Part shown: positions 56,953 to 64,000 of the stretch, piece after piece | Layout: each line of letters starts with the position of its first letter | How positions within the stretch are numbered: position 1 is the stretch's first letter | Source: Huiozyma naganishii CBS 8797 | Lineage: Eukaryota; Ascomycota; Saccharomycetes; Saccharomycetales; Saccharomycetaceae | Direction: 5' to 3' | NCBI RefSeq assembly: GCF_000348985.1 | Contig: NC_035924.1 | Coordinates: 806,001 to 870,000 of the forward strand | Length of the DNA: 64,000 nucleotides | Program-made: the position numbers and the translations under genes | The notes under the pieces: model-generated | Databases searched by the model: none | What the model was told of the DNA's origin: nothing | The model's input: only the letters and a program-made list of their open reading frames with translations

Positions 56953-58845
56953 CTACTTGGAAAAATATTTGAAGATATTGTTGTTGCCTTTTGATGCTGG
57001 TTTTTTTATTTGAGATTTTGCATTGGATTTGTCCCTTCGCTTCTTTGGGAACAGTAATCTTTGTTCACCCAAGGAAAGGTTTGCAGAATCTTCTGCAGTA
57101 CCATTCAAACTTTCTGAAAGCTTTGTAGCAATATGAAAATCTTTGTGCTCATTAAATTCTTTTAGAGATGCAGAGTTTATCTCGCATATGTCGCAGTAAA
57201 AAGCATTCTCTTTTGAATACGCATCGTCGATTTTTTTGTCACTATCTTTCGGGCTATCAGCGTCGGGCTTCGACAACTGAGTTTGGTTTCCAAACATGTC
57301 AATAATCGTTTTTTGAATGTCCATAATCTCAAAGTTTGAAATTGACAAATTTAAGTTCTTCAAAGGATAATAATTAGGACACGCTTGTTTGTTGTTGTAT
57401 TTGGTGTTTAGTTCTGTAATCAATTTTATTCCTGTTTTCAACAAATCCTCTGAGTTCAAAGATCGGCTTCGGTGTACAAGTGGCCCTGACTTCCTGAAAC
57501 TAACATATTTATCTGTTCTCAGAGAGACAGTTACAGTCTTGGGCATAATGACTTTGTTGTATTCCCTTTCTAGTTCTTTGACCCGTGAATCCAATTCCCC
57601 ACAAAAAACCTCGAGCCAAGAAATGCAATCAATTAAACTGCTGCACGCTTTCCCTCGCATGTTCTTGTTAGACATCATAGTCTTCACAACGGGTTTGGGA
57701 TTTAACGGCGTCACAAATTGTCCTCGCGATATATCGTAGAGTTTTTGGGCCAAAATATCCACTCTTTCAAAATCGGATTTATTATGCTCAGGTATAAAAT
57801 TGGTATGCTTTATTTCAGCCGTGATGAAAGTTGTTAATTCTTGCGGTGTTTGCCAATTCTCCCGTATGTAGTTGATGCTTCGGTTTGAGGGTAAATTCAA
57901 GATATCCACAAGTTGTTTCCCTAACAACCCACCAAGTGTCCAAAAACTAGTGATATCAAATTTACCACAATCGAGGAACGCATTAATGTTCTTGTTCAAA
58001 ATAATAACTTGGGCGTCCGGTTTTTTGAAGTTTGATCCTAATTTACACAGCATTTTCGTTCTTGCAACCCCACATGAGGTACTATATCCTAAGGTATCCT
58101 GGATACATGTCCTAATCTCAAGGACGTATTTGGAAGCCAGCCAAAATATTACGTCATCCCAATCAGTGAGGGAAGCATTTTCTTCTTGGAAAACGAAACC
58201 ATGAAACTTTAGACTCTTCAATTCTTCAGGAATACTTGGTAGTTTTGAATCCAGATCATATTTACCCCTAACAAACAAATCCTTTAGTTCATTAAAGTTC
58301 ATAACAGCTGGTTCGCGTTCTGAACTGTCCAGTTCCATCAGTCTTTGGAAACATATTCTGCCTAGATCTAGAAATACTTCATCCACACTTGCCTTCTCCA
58401 CCACGTCGCAAAACTCTTTGAAGATCTTCAAGATTTTCCTGCTCTCTCTGCGATAAGGGTCTAAAGAAACTTTATAAAATTCAGGGCTGAGTTGTTTCTT
58501 GGGATCCTTGCTCCAAGATCCAAATCCGTCATGGTATTGCCAAAAATTTTCACCCTTCTTGAAAACCGCAGTGTGTATTGGTACCAAACTGGGGCATTTC
58601 TCCATCGCGCTCTCTATAGTGTCCATCCTGGATATATTGAATTTCCGCGCGGCGTACGACACTGCTATGATCGAGCTCCACTGGACACAAACAACAGGTT
58701 CGTCTTTCGAATATCCGCATCGTATCTGCTCCACCTGAGCGAAGAAAGCGTTCATGTCTATGTGCGCAAGACATGCTAATGGCGATGAATAGGCATCTGT
58801 TGCCGAATTAATCTTTATGAGATCCCTCCATGTATACTTTGACAT
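56953..58845 (-). CDS. RAD30: DNA polymerase eta, Rad30
   Basis: A 630-residue Y-family translesion polymerase eta (632 in S. cerevisiae), which copies past UV cyclobutane dimers and is recruited by ubiquitinated PCNA. The active-site carboxylates are present: Asp30 in HIDMNAFFAQVEQ and Asp155-Glu156 in SVDEVFLD. A ubiquitin-binding zinc finger lies at 549-573 (Cys551, Cys554, His567, His571), and the extreme C terminus NNNIFKYFSK (621-630) is a PCNA-interacting peptide with Asn in the usual Gln position. The neighbouring RPL12 and SYF1 match the YDR419W block. Confidence 0.95.
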   Translation of the reverse strand: MSKYTWRDLIKINSATDAYSSPLACLAHIDMNAFFAQVEQIRCGYSKDEPVVCVQWSSIIAVSYAARKFNISRMDTIESAMEKCPSLVPIHTAVFKKGENFWQYHDGFGSWSKDPKKQLSPEFYKVSLDPYRRESRKILKIFKEFCDVVEKASVDEVFLDLGRICFQRLMELDSSEREPAVMNFNELKDLFVRGKYDLDSKLPSIPEELKSLKFHGFVFQEENASLTDWDDVIFWLASKYVLEIRTCIQDTLGYSTSCGVARTKMLCKLGSNFKKPDAQVIILNKNINAFLDCGKFDITSFWTLGGLLGKQLVDILNLPSNRSINYIRENWQTPQELTTFITAEIKHTNFIPEHNKSDFERVDILAQKLYDISRGQFVTPLNPKPVVKTMMSNKNMRGKACSSLIDCISWLEVFCGELDSRVKELEREYNKVIMPKTVTVSLRTDKYVSFRKSGPLVHRSRSLNSEDLLKTGIKLITELNTKYNNKQACPNYYPLKNLNLSISNFEIMDIQKTIIDMFGNQTQLSKPDADSPKDSDKKIDDAYSKENAFYCDICEINSASLKEFNEHKDFHIATKLSESLNGTAEDSANLSLGEQRLLFPKKRRDKSNAKSQIKKPASKGNNNIFKYFSK

Positions 58846-59499
58846 GGACTGTGTTCTACAGTGGATTACTGCTACTTCAGTCTATATCAAGTTATTCCAA
58901 AAAATTTTTTTTGTTGCTTAAAGGCGTAAAGAAAATATTGAGAGTTCAAAATGAGCAAGAAGAAAAGAAACTACAGTAACGAAATTGCTGCTACAACAAG
59001 TGTAGCTGATCATTGTAGAAAAGAACAACAAAACGTAAATCAAGATGTTGAAGTGTGTGAAAAAAAATATATGACAGATGAAAGATGGACCAATATAGTC
59101 ATGGAGGAAGAGACTATCTTGGTGAGTAAGTGTCAGTGGATCTTGTTTGAGCCAAAATAGGAACCTAATATAGTTAGAATAAAAGAAAAGCTGAAATAGT
59201 AAAATTTCAGATCTAATATACCACTAGGCACCAGAGTGTCGTCAAACTTGTTTTGCAAGTTAAGAATAAAGGTAGAAATCATTGAAGGATTTTGAGGGAG
59301 AGAAAAAAGTAAGTTTGTAAGAGTTTTTAAAAGATGTTAGTTGAAAGGTATAATGTTTATTGGATGTTATTCACAAAAGGGAAAAAATAATAATGACGTA
59401 ATAGAGTTCTTTTTATCATATTAAAACCTAGGGTTAGTTAGAAATATAGAATAAAAACAGCAGCAAATTAGTAGGCAAATGGGATTAATGGATGAATGT
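58846..59499. other. RAD30 promoter and RPL12 3' region
   Basis: A 654-base A/T-rich spacer. One lysine-rich 69-codon frame on the plus strand is entered separately with low confidence; nothing else is seen. Confidence 0.5.
58951..59160 (+). CDS. Small open frame of doubtful reality
   Basis: A 69-codon frame encoding a charged peptide that begins MSKKKRNYSNEIAATTS and ends ILFEPK. It is divergent from RAD30, starts 105 bases from the RAD30 ATG and has A at position -3. I recognise no family, signal peptide or domain, and S. cerevisiae has no gene here. A GTGAGT near its end is not the yeast splice consensus and no TACTAAC follows. It could be a lineage-specific micro-protein, an upstream transcript, or chance. 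Confidence 0.2.
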   Translation: MSKKKRNYSNEIAATTSVADHCRKEQQNVNQDVEVCEKKYMTDERWTNIVMEEETILVSKCQWILFEPK

Positions 59500-59997
59500 T
59501 TAGTTTTCTGGAATTTCAAGTTCACCAGCATTGATAGCATCAATGATATCATGTGGGTTCTTGAAGTCGACACGACAACCAACGGATTGGGCAGTACCCA
59601 AAATTTCCTTGGTGACGGAAGCCAAGTTCTTACCGAAGGACTTTTCTCTCATCTGTTTGGCAATCGCAATGATTTCATCTAATGGGATGTTACCACTGTG
59701 CTTGACGTTCTTGTCCTTCTTTCTGTCTCTAGGTGGTTCCTTCAAGGCAGTGATGACTAGAGAGGAAGCCGATGGGACGACAGAAGCAGAGGCTTGTCTG
59801 TTTTGGATTTTCAATTGAACGGTAACCTTGATACCCTTGAATTCCTTGGTGGCCTTGGCGATATCTTCACCGACCTTCTTTGGAGAAAGACCCAATGGAC
59901 CAATCTTTGGAGCCAAAGCAGCGGAAGCACCAACTTCACCACCGACAGCTCTTAGGTATAGGTATTTAACTTCAGTTGGGTCGAACTTTGGAGGCAT
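59500..59997 (-). CDS. RPL12B: 60S ribosomal protein uL11 (Rpl12)
   Basis: A 165-residue uL11 (165 in S. cerevisiae), at the base of the ribosomal P-stalk in the GTPase centre. The opening [21 protein letters not shown] carries the conserved N-terminal loop (the PPK start is a target of N-terminal and lysine methylation in S. cerevisiae). [20 protein letters not shown] binds the rRNA thiostrepton loop region. The C-terminal domain ends [26 protein letters not shown]. No intron is needed. Between RAD30 and SYF1 it takes the RPL12B (YDR418W) place. The promoter has a Rap1 element and three IFHL motifs. Confidence 0.98.
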   Translation of the reverse strand: MPPKFDPTEVKYLYLRAVGGEVGASAALAPKIGPLGLSPKKVGEDIAKATKEFKGIKVTVQLKIQNRQASASVVPSASSLVITALKEPPRDRKKDKNVKHSGNIPLDEIIAIAKQMREKSFGKNLASVTKEILGTAQSVGCRVDFKNPHDIIDAINAGELEIPEN

Positions 59998-60195
59998 GTT
60001 AACTGTTTAGTTGTAGTTGTGTGGATCGATTAGGATAAGAAACCACCAGTAAGTAATAACATCACAACACTAAGTAATCTATGTGCTAACTAATGTTTGA
60101 GTACCTTTTCTAACAGTAACCTTTGAAAAAAATCATAGACTCCCTCCCTCTGCCAAAGGGGAAAAGTTGCGTGGTCCCTACCGTGAATGCTCTCG

Positions 60196-60251
60196 CTAGG
60201 CAGAACCTAGGCAGATCTTTTATTTCTCGTACAGAGGGACAGCTAGGCAGA
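60196..60251 (-). promoter_or_regulatory. Three IFHL (Fhl1-Ifh1) motifs of RPL12
   Basis: On the RPL12 strand the motif TCTGCCTAG occurs three times (60204-60196, 60215-60207, 60251-60243). It contains TCTGCCTA, the IFHL element found in ribosomal protein promoters across yeasts and tied to the Ifh1-Fhl1 coactivator. The first two copies are 11 bases apart, one turn of the helix. A fourth, inverted partial copy (CCTGCCTA, plus strand) lies at 60254-60261. Confidence 0.75.
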
Positions 60252-60373
60252 GGCCTGCCTATGGTGCCGAAGTACTTTGCATTCTTGATGAAAAATAATG
60301 TCTTTACCTTTTGGGTTTCCTAGAAGAGCAATTTTATAAAATTACAATTTCAAAATCGTCATAATTTTAAAGA

Positions 60374-60384
60374 TGCACGGATGT
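60374..60384 (-). promoter_or_regulatory. Rap1 site of RPL12
   Basis: On the RPL12 strand the sequence reads ACATCCGTGCA, a match to the HOMOL1/Rap1 element AACATCCRTRCA. It is about 380 bases upstream of the ATG and 120 bases upstream of the IFHL cluster. Confidence 0.75.
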
Positions 60385-60410
60385 AGCAAGCAGTCCATTT
60401 ACGCAATTGC

Positions 60411-62936
60411 CTAAATATCTATATCTATCTCCTCGGGATTGCTTACCGCACTGGACTTATCTGTTGGAAGAGGTGTACGATTTTGTGGTACTGTGGATGT
60501 GACAAATCTCACACCTCCTTCAGCCTGGCTGACCGTTTCGGTGTCGACCTTCAATTCACTCTCCAGTTTCTTCTTAAGTTTCAGCATATCTCTGTACGAT
60601 TCCCTGTCACCGTGCTCAATTTCGAACTGATCCCATACTTTCCATAAATCTTCGTTTTTAGAAGGGGGCACAAGCTGAGCACCGTATGAAAATAGCTCTC
60701 TAACACGTTTGTACTCTTTCTGTTCTGTTTCCAATTGGACAAATTGGAGGATGTGCTTGATATTTCGCGGTATAGGAATTTGAGGAATGCACTCTTCATA
60801 TATGGGTCTGCAAGCAACAGCTCCAAAATTATCGTGCATCTCACTCAGAGCCATATCCCACAATTTGAGCTTACTATTGGTGAATTTTTGAGGAATTGAA
60901 TTCGCCCCTCTTCTTAATATATCAATTGCTCTCATCGTGGACCTTTGTTCCAATTTCTCTTCAAACGTATGATAAAGCAAGTATATATCCTCGCAACTAA
61001 CTTTATCATTCAGGCCAGATAACGCCTGTTCGAAAGAGTCACGATACTCCTCCCTCTTGGTTTGTATATCTTCATCATCGACTATTTGGTGTAAAAGAAC
61101 AACCCATAACTGGAACAAAATGGTCGGATTAGCGTGAAAAAGGTCAATACCTCTCTGAAGAACTTTGTAGGTCTCCTCTTTTTGGCCAATGGTTTGCAAA
61201 AACTGAGCGTAACTTGTTATTAGAAGAGGTGTTACCAGTTTTAGTGATATTATCTGCTCGTAAGCCAAGATCAAACCGTTCACATTGCTGCTCGCCTCCA
61301 AAAAATCTAGATACATTGTCCAAAGTTTTAGAGAATTGAATAAAACAGTTTGTGCAGGAACAGTTTTACTATGACTATAGAATTTCTCAATGAGCACTTC
61401 GTGTTGGTCGGGGATCTTTAAAATCGAACTGAGCATGTTACAACCTCTCTCTACACCAAGAAGTTTTACTTCCTTTTCAATCCAGTTTGCATATATCAGC
61501 TCTAGATCTTGTAAGTATGGGAACGGGACCTTAATTGCGGTGTCAAATATTTCCCTTGCAGAATCATAGTCTTCTGCTGTCCAATATACGGTGGCGTAAT
61601 CGCACCATAAAGATCCGAATGCTCGAGGTGTGTAAACGTTCAAAGGATCGATGGTGACAAGTGCTTGTGAATATACTTCACATTTTTCTTTTATGGTTGC
61701 AAAGAGGTTTACACGATCTTTCCAGGCGTCTATATTATGGGGGTTTTGCCTTAATTTTAAATCGCTTAGTTTCATGTCATATGATTCTATATGACTTTCT
61801 AGCAGAGTCATATGCTCCCCTAAAATAGTTTCCCATTTGGTCTTGTTTTGGATTTGTCCGCTTTCTAACTCTTGTATTACCACACTGTTGTAGGCTTGTT
61901 CGAAGTCAATTTGGTAGTTGTATATATAGAAAAAGTCCTTGAATTTGAGTGTGTTTGATAGTTCATCAGTGAGCAGCATACAGAGTTCGTCTAATTTCGA
62001 AAGCTTGATATAATGACTCGTTTCCTCAGTGAGCAACTTGATGTTCTCCTCAGGGTAGTTTTGTTTCAGGGCTCTTAGAAGATTTTGATATGCAGTTTCC
62101 AAATTCAACCGTTCCAGAGCTCGCAGATATATCATTTGCATTGAAAGAGACGTACGATCGTTGTTGTTCTTGAAGAGATACTTATCGAAGCACTCTTTAA
62201 TCGTGTGATAATCAAATGTCCTTGCTAATAAAGCTAAAGTGTCAAATATTCTGTCTCGTGGACATATTATTAAATACCTTTTGAGCATTTGAGCCGACCA
62301 AATATCGCCGTCTTGATCCACCTTCTGCAATTTATCTCCAAATAGAGTAGTATACAATTGAAACTGCAATTTTTCGTACTGAGTTTCAAAATCACTACCT
62401 TCAAAAGCCGTTTCTGTTAGTGGTATCAGTTTATTTTGCAAGAAAGATATTAGTATTTCCCATATTTTAAGACGGCTCTGCTTTTTTGTTATTTTACCTA
62501 AGGATTGATCTAACGCGCTTCTTATCACTGTCAAATCGAGGGAGTCTACTGCAAATTTCATGTAATTGACGCAAAGTGTATCCAAAGTAAGACGTTTGGT
62601 CTTTGATGGGGCCTTGACTTGCTCCAAACATCGCTTGTACAATCCACTGATAAATTTTATCGAGATGCTATCCCTGTGCTCAAATATCCAGCAGATATAG
62701 TCATACCAAACATCTATATCTTCGTATAAAACTGCAACAAGCCTCTCATATAGCCAAATTATATGTTGTAAAGGCCTTTTATCCTTATCTTCTATATATT
62801 GGGCCTTCCAATGGTCCAGGTACCTTTGCCAGGTCACAAGGTTCGTATCATCCTTCTGTAATTCATATTCAAAAGCAATATCATCCTTATCCTGTAGATA
62901 CCTCTCTAAACATTTTGATGGCTGCTTACCTGGCAT
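60411..62936 (-). CDS. SYF1: Splicing factor Syf1 (NineTeen complex HAT protein)
   Basis: An 841-residue Syf1 (859 in S. cerevisiae), a scaffold of the Prp19-associated NineTeen complex needed for the spliceosome's catalytic stage. It is built of HAT (half-a-TPR) repeats, visible as recurring W-x-x-Y/F and aromatic helix pairs (LVTWQRYLDHWKAQY, DIDVWYDYICWIFEH, FGSLWCDYATVYWTAEDY, LWKVWDQFEIEHGD). No other domain is present; the C-terminal 60 residues are disordered and basic/serine-rich. Between RPL12 and the YDR415C-like aminopeptidase it occupies the YDR416W place. Confidence 0.95.
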   Translation of the reverse strand: MPGKQPSKCLERYLQDKDDIAFEYELQKDDTNLVTWQRYLDHWKAQYIEDKDKRPLQHIIWLYERLVAVLYEDIDVWYDYICWIFEHRDSISIKFISGLYKRCLEQVKAPSKTKRLTLDTLCVNYMKFAVDSLDLTVIRSALDQSLGKITKKQSRLKIWEILISFLQNKLIPLTETAFEGSDFETQYEKLQFQLYTTLFGDKLQKVDQDGDIWSAQMLKRYLIICPRDRIFDTLALLARTFDYHTIKECFDKYLFKNNNDRTSLSMQMIYLRALERLNLETAYQNLLRALKQNYPEENIKLLTEETSHYIKLSKLDELCMLLTDELSNTLKFKDFFYIYNYQIDFEQAYNSVVIQELESGQIQNKTKWETILGEHMTLLESHIESYDMKLSDLKLRQNPHNIDAWKDRVNLFATIKEKCEVYSQALVTIDPLNVYTPRAFGSLWCDYATVYWTAEDYDSAREIFDTAIKVPFPYLQDLELIYANWIEKEVKLLGVERGCNMLSSILKIPDQHEVLIEKFYSHSKTVPAQTVLFNSLKLWTMYLDFLEASSNVNGLILAYEQIISLKLVTPLLITSYAQFLQTIGQKEETYKVLQRGIDLFHANPTILFQLWVVLLHQIVDDEDIQTKREEYRDSFEQALSGLNDKVSCEDIYLLYHTFEEKLEQRSTMRAIDILRRGANSIPQKFTNSKLKLWDMALSEMHDNFGAVACRPIYEECIPQIPIPRNIKHILQFVQLETEQKEYKRVRELFSYGAQLVPPSKNEDLWKVWDQFEIEHGDRESYRDMLKLKKKLESELKVDTETVSQAEGGVRFVTSTVPQNRTPLPTDKSSAVSNPEEIDIDI

Positions 62937-63141
62937 AAGGGTGTAGCTTTGTGTACGACAGTATGCTGGTTCTTTTGTAGCGGCTCAAACTAATTTACCA
63001 CCATTTCATTTGAATTAGAATTCATTTTTTTCAATCCTCAAAGATTTCCTACCCTTACAGCACACCCCCCGTAGCACGGTAGCGGGCAGTTACTCAACGT
63101 AACGATACATCCATTACCTTTCAGTCCATCATTTTAAACCA

Positions 63142-64000
63142 ATGAAGATTGGATCGCTCCTAATTTCTTTACTTCCCCTTTCGCTCGGGTCTCCCGTGTT
63201 TTCTCTGCCTTTTGGAGAAGTGCCCTTTGGGAGTGAACTGCGGGTGTTACAACTAAGTGCTGATGAGTTCGTGACTGTACCAGAGACAGAAAAGCTGTTT
63301 TTACGTAGAAGAGGTACCAACTTTTTTGACATTACTTCGCATTCGGGGCAAATTGCAGGCGGCAAACTCAAAGATGAAATTCCTGTTCCTGACTACCTGT
63401 ACCCCACTGAGCTTAACGAAATAGAAACGGTTTCAAAAGTTAACAAAATGATTAACACCAATTCCATGCAAGCTAATCTGGCTGAGATTACCAGTTTTTA
63501 TACCCGCTACTATAAATCGCAAAGTGGGTTTGAAGCGTCAGAGTGGGTTTCATCTAAAATCATAGAATCGACAGAAAAGCTTCCAAAAGAAATTGTGTCA
63601 GTGAAACATTTTGACCACAAGGAGTGGGCACAGTACTCTATTATTGTGCAGATTAAGGGATACGAAAACCCAGATAACGTTGTTGTAATTGGTTCTCATT
63701 TGGACTCTATCAACCTGTTGCTGCCCTCAATTTTACCGGCACCAGGTGCGGACGACAATGGTTCCGGTACTACGACCAACTTGGAAGCACTGAGGTTGAT
63801 AGTGGAACACATCTTATCATCGGGTAAGACGTTTAGAAATACCGTCGAATTCCATTTCTATTCCGCAGAAGAAGGTGGCCTACTAGGTTCTCAAGACGTC
63901 TACGGCGAATACCGTGCGCAGAATAAATCAGTGATGGCCATGCTACAACAAGATATGACCGGCTACGTGAGAGACCCATCGAACGAACACATCGGGGTGG
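63142..64000 (+). CDS. YDR415C: Secreted/vacuolar M28 aminopeptidase, 3'-truncated by window end (YDR415C-like)
   Basis: The first 286 codons of an M28 zinc aminopeptidase matching S. cerevisiae YDR415C. It opens with a signal peptide (MKIGSLLISLLPLSLG), then a pro-region and the catalytic domain. Zinc ligands and catalytic residues are visible: His186 in GSHLDS, Asp204 in GADDNGSG, catalytic Glu243 and ligand Glu244 in EEGGLLGS, and Asp271 in QQDMTG; the last His ligand would lie beyond the window. The frame stays open to base 64000 without a stop. The gene is divergent from SYF1, as expected from S. cerevisiae once the block is inverted. Confidence 0.93.
   Translation, partial: MKIGSLLISLLPLSLGSPVFSLPFGEVPFGSELRVLQLSADEFVTVPETEKLFLRRRGTNFFDITSHSGQIAGGKLKDEIPVPDYLYPTELNEIETVSKVNKMINTNSMQANLAEITSFYTRYYKSQSGFEASEWVSSKIIESTEKLPKEIVSVKHFDHKEWAQYSIIVQIKGYENPDNVVVIGSHLDSINLLLPSILPAPGADDNGSGTTTNLEALRLIVEHILSSGKTFRNTVEFHFYSAEEGGLLGSQDVYGEYRAQNKSVMAMLQQDMTGYVRDPSNEHIGV

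Overview
The window is nuclear DNA from a budding yeast of the Saccharomycetaceae. Almost every long reading frame matches a known Saccharomyces cerevisiae protein, genes are compact and nearly intron-free, and the one intron (in RPS24) has the yeast GTATGT / TACTAAC / AG signals. Gene order follows four S. cerevisiae blocks joined together. The block on YIL079C-YIL066C has lost SEC6, and an extra gene lies between SPO22 and HOP1. Such one-sided losses suggest a species descended from the whole-genome duplication. The fairly high GC content and the absence of BNA4 between ATP1 and BRN1 would fit a Kazachstania-like yeast, but the species is inferred, not shown.

Layout. (A) 1-1845: YDL124W aldo-keto reductase and SNA4, from the left arm of chromosome IV, with SNA4 flipped relative to S. 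cerevisiae. (B) 2491-31948: a tRNA-Ile(AAU) at the junction, then AIR1, THS1, RCI37, SEC28, RPN2, SER33, SPO22/ZIP4, an uncharacterised gene, HOP1, PCI8, MAM33, a secreted cysteine-rich killer-toxin-like gene absent from this place in S. cerevisiae, RPS24, a LCCL-domain membrane protein (YIL067C) and a ribonucleotide reductase large subunit (RNR3-like). (C) 32679-56842: MIX23, SRO7/77, PKC1, SEA4, RTG3, SFT2, ECM21, ATP1, BRN1 and MRX3, the YBL107C-YBL095W order without BNA4. (D) 56953-64000: RAD30, RPL12, SYF1 and the start of a YDR415C-like aminopeptidase, the YDR419W-YDR415C block inverted.

Most genes are conserved housekeeping genes: translation (THS1, RPS24, RPL12), RNA surveillance and splicing (AIR1, SYF1), proteasome (RPN2), secretion (SEC28, SFT2, SRO7), cell-wall and nutrient signalling (PKC1, SEA4, RTG3), respiration (ATP1, MAM33, RCI37, MRX3, MIX23), genome maintenance (RNR, RAD30, BRN1) and meiosis (SPO22, HOP1). 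Several promoters carry recognisable sites: Rap1 in both ribosomal protein genes, three IFHL motifs in RPL12, an Rpn4 PACE box in RPN2, URS1-like Ume6 sites in SPO22 and HOP1, MCB plus X-box-like sites at the RNR gene, and Abf1 and CCAAT sites at ATP1.

Most worth a second look: the killer-toxin-like gene at 23856-24665; the RNR large subunit whose C-terminal CX2C pair has become C-x-x-T; the RPL12 IFHL cluster; and a 200-codon open leader in frame with THS1. Orthology calls rest on remembered S. cerevisiae proteins and gene order; no database search was run.
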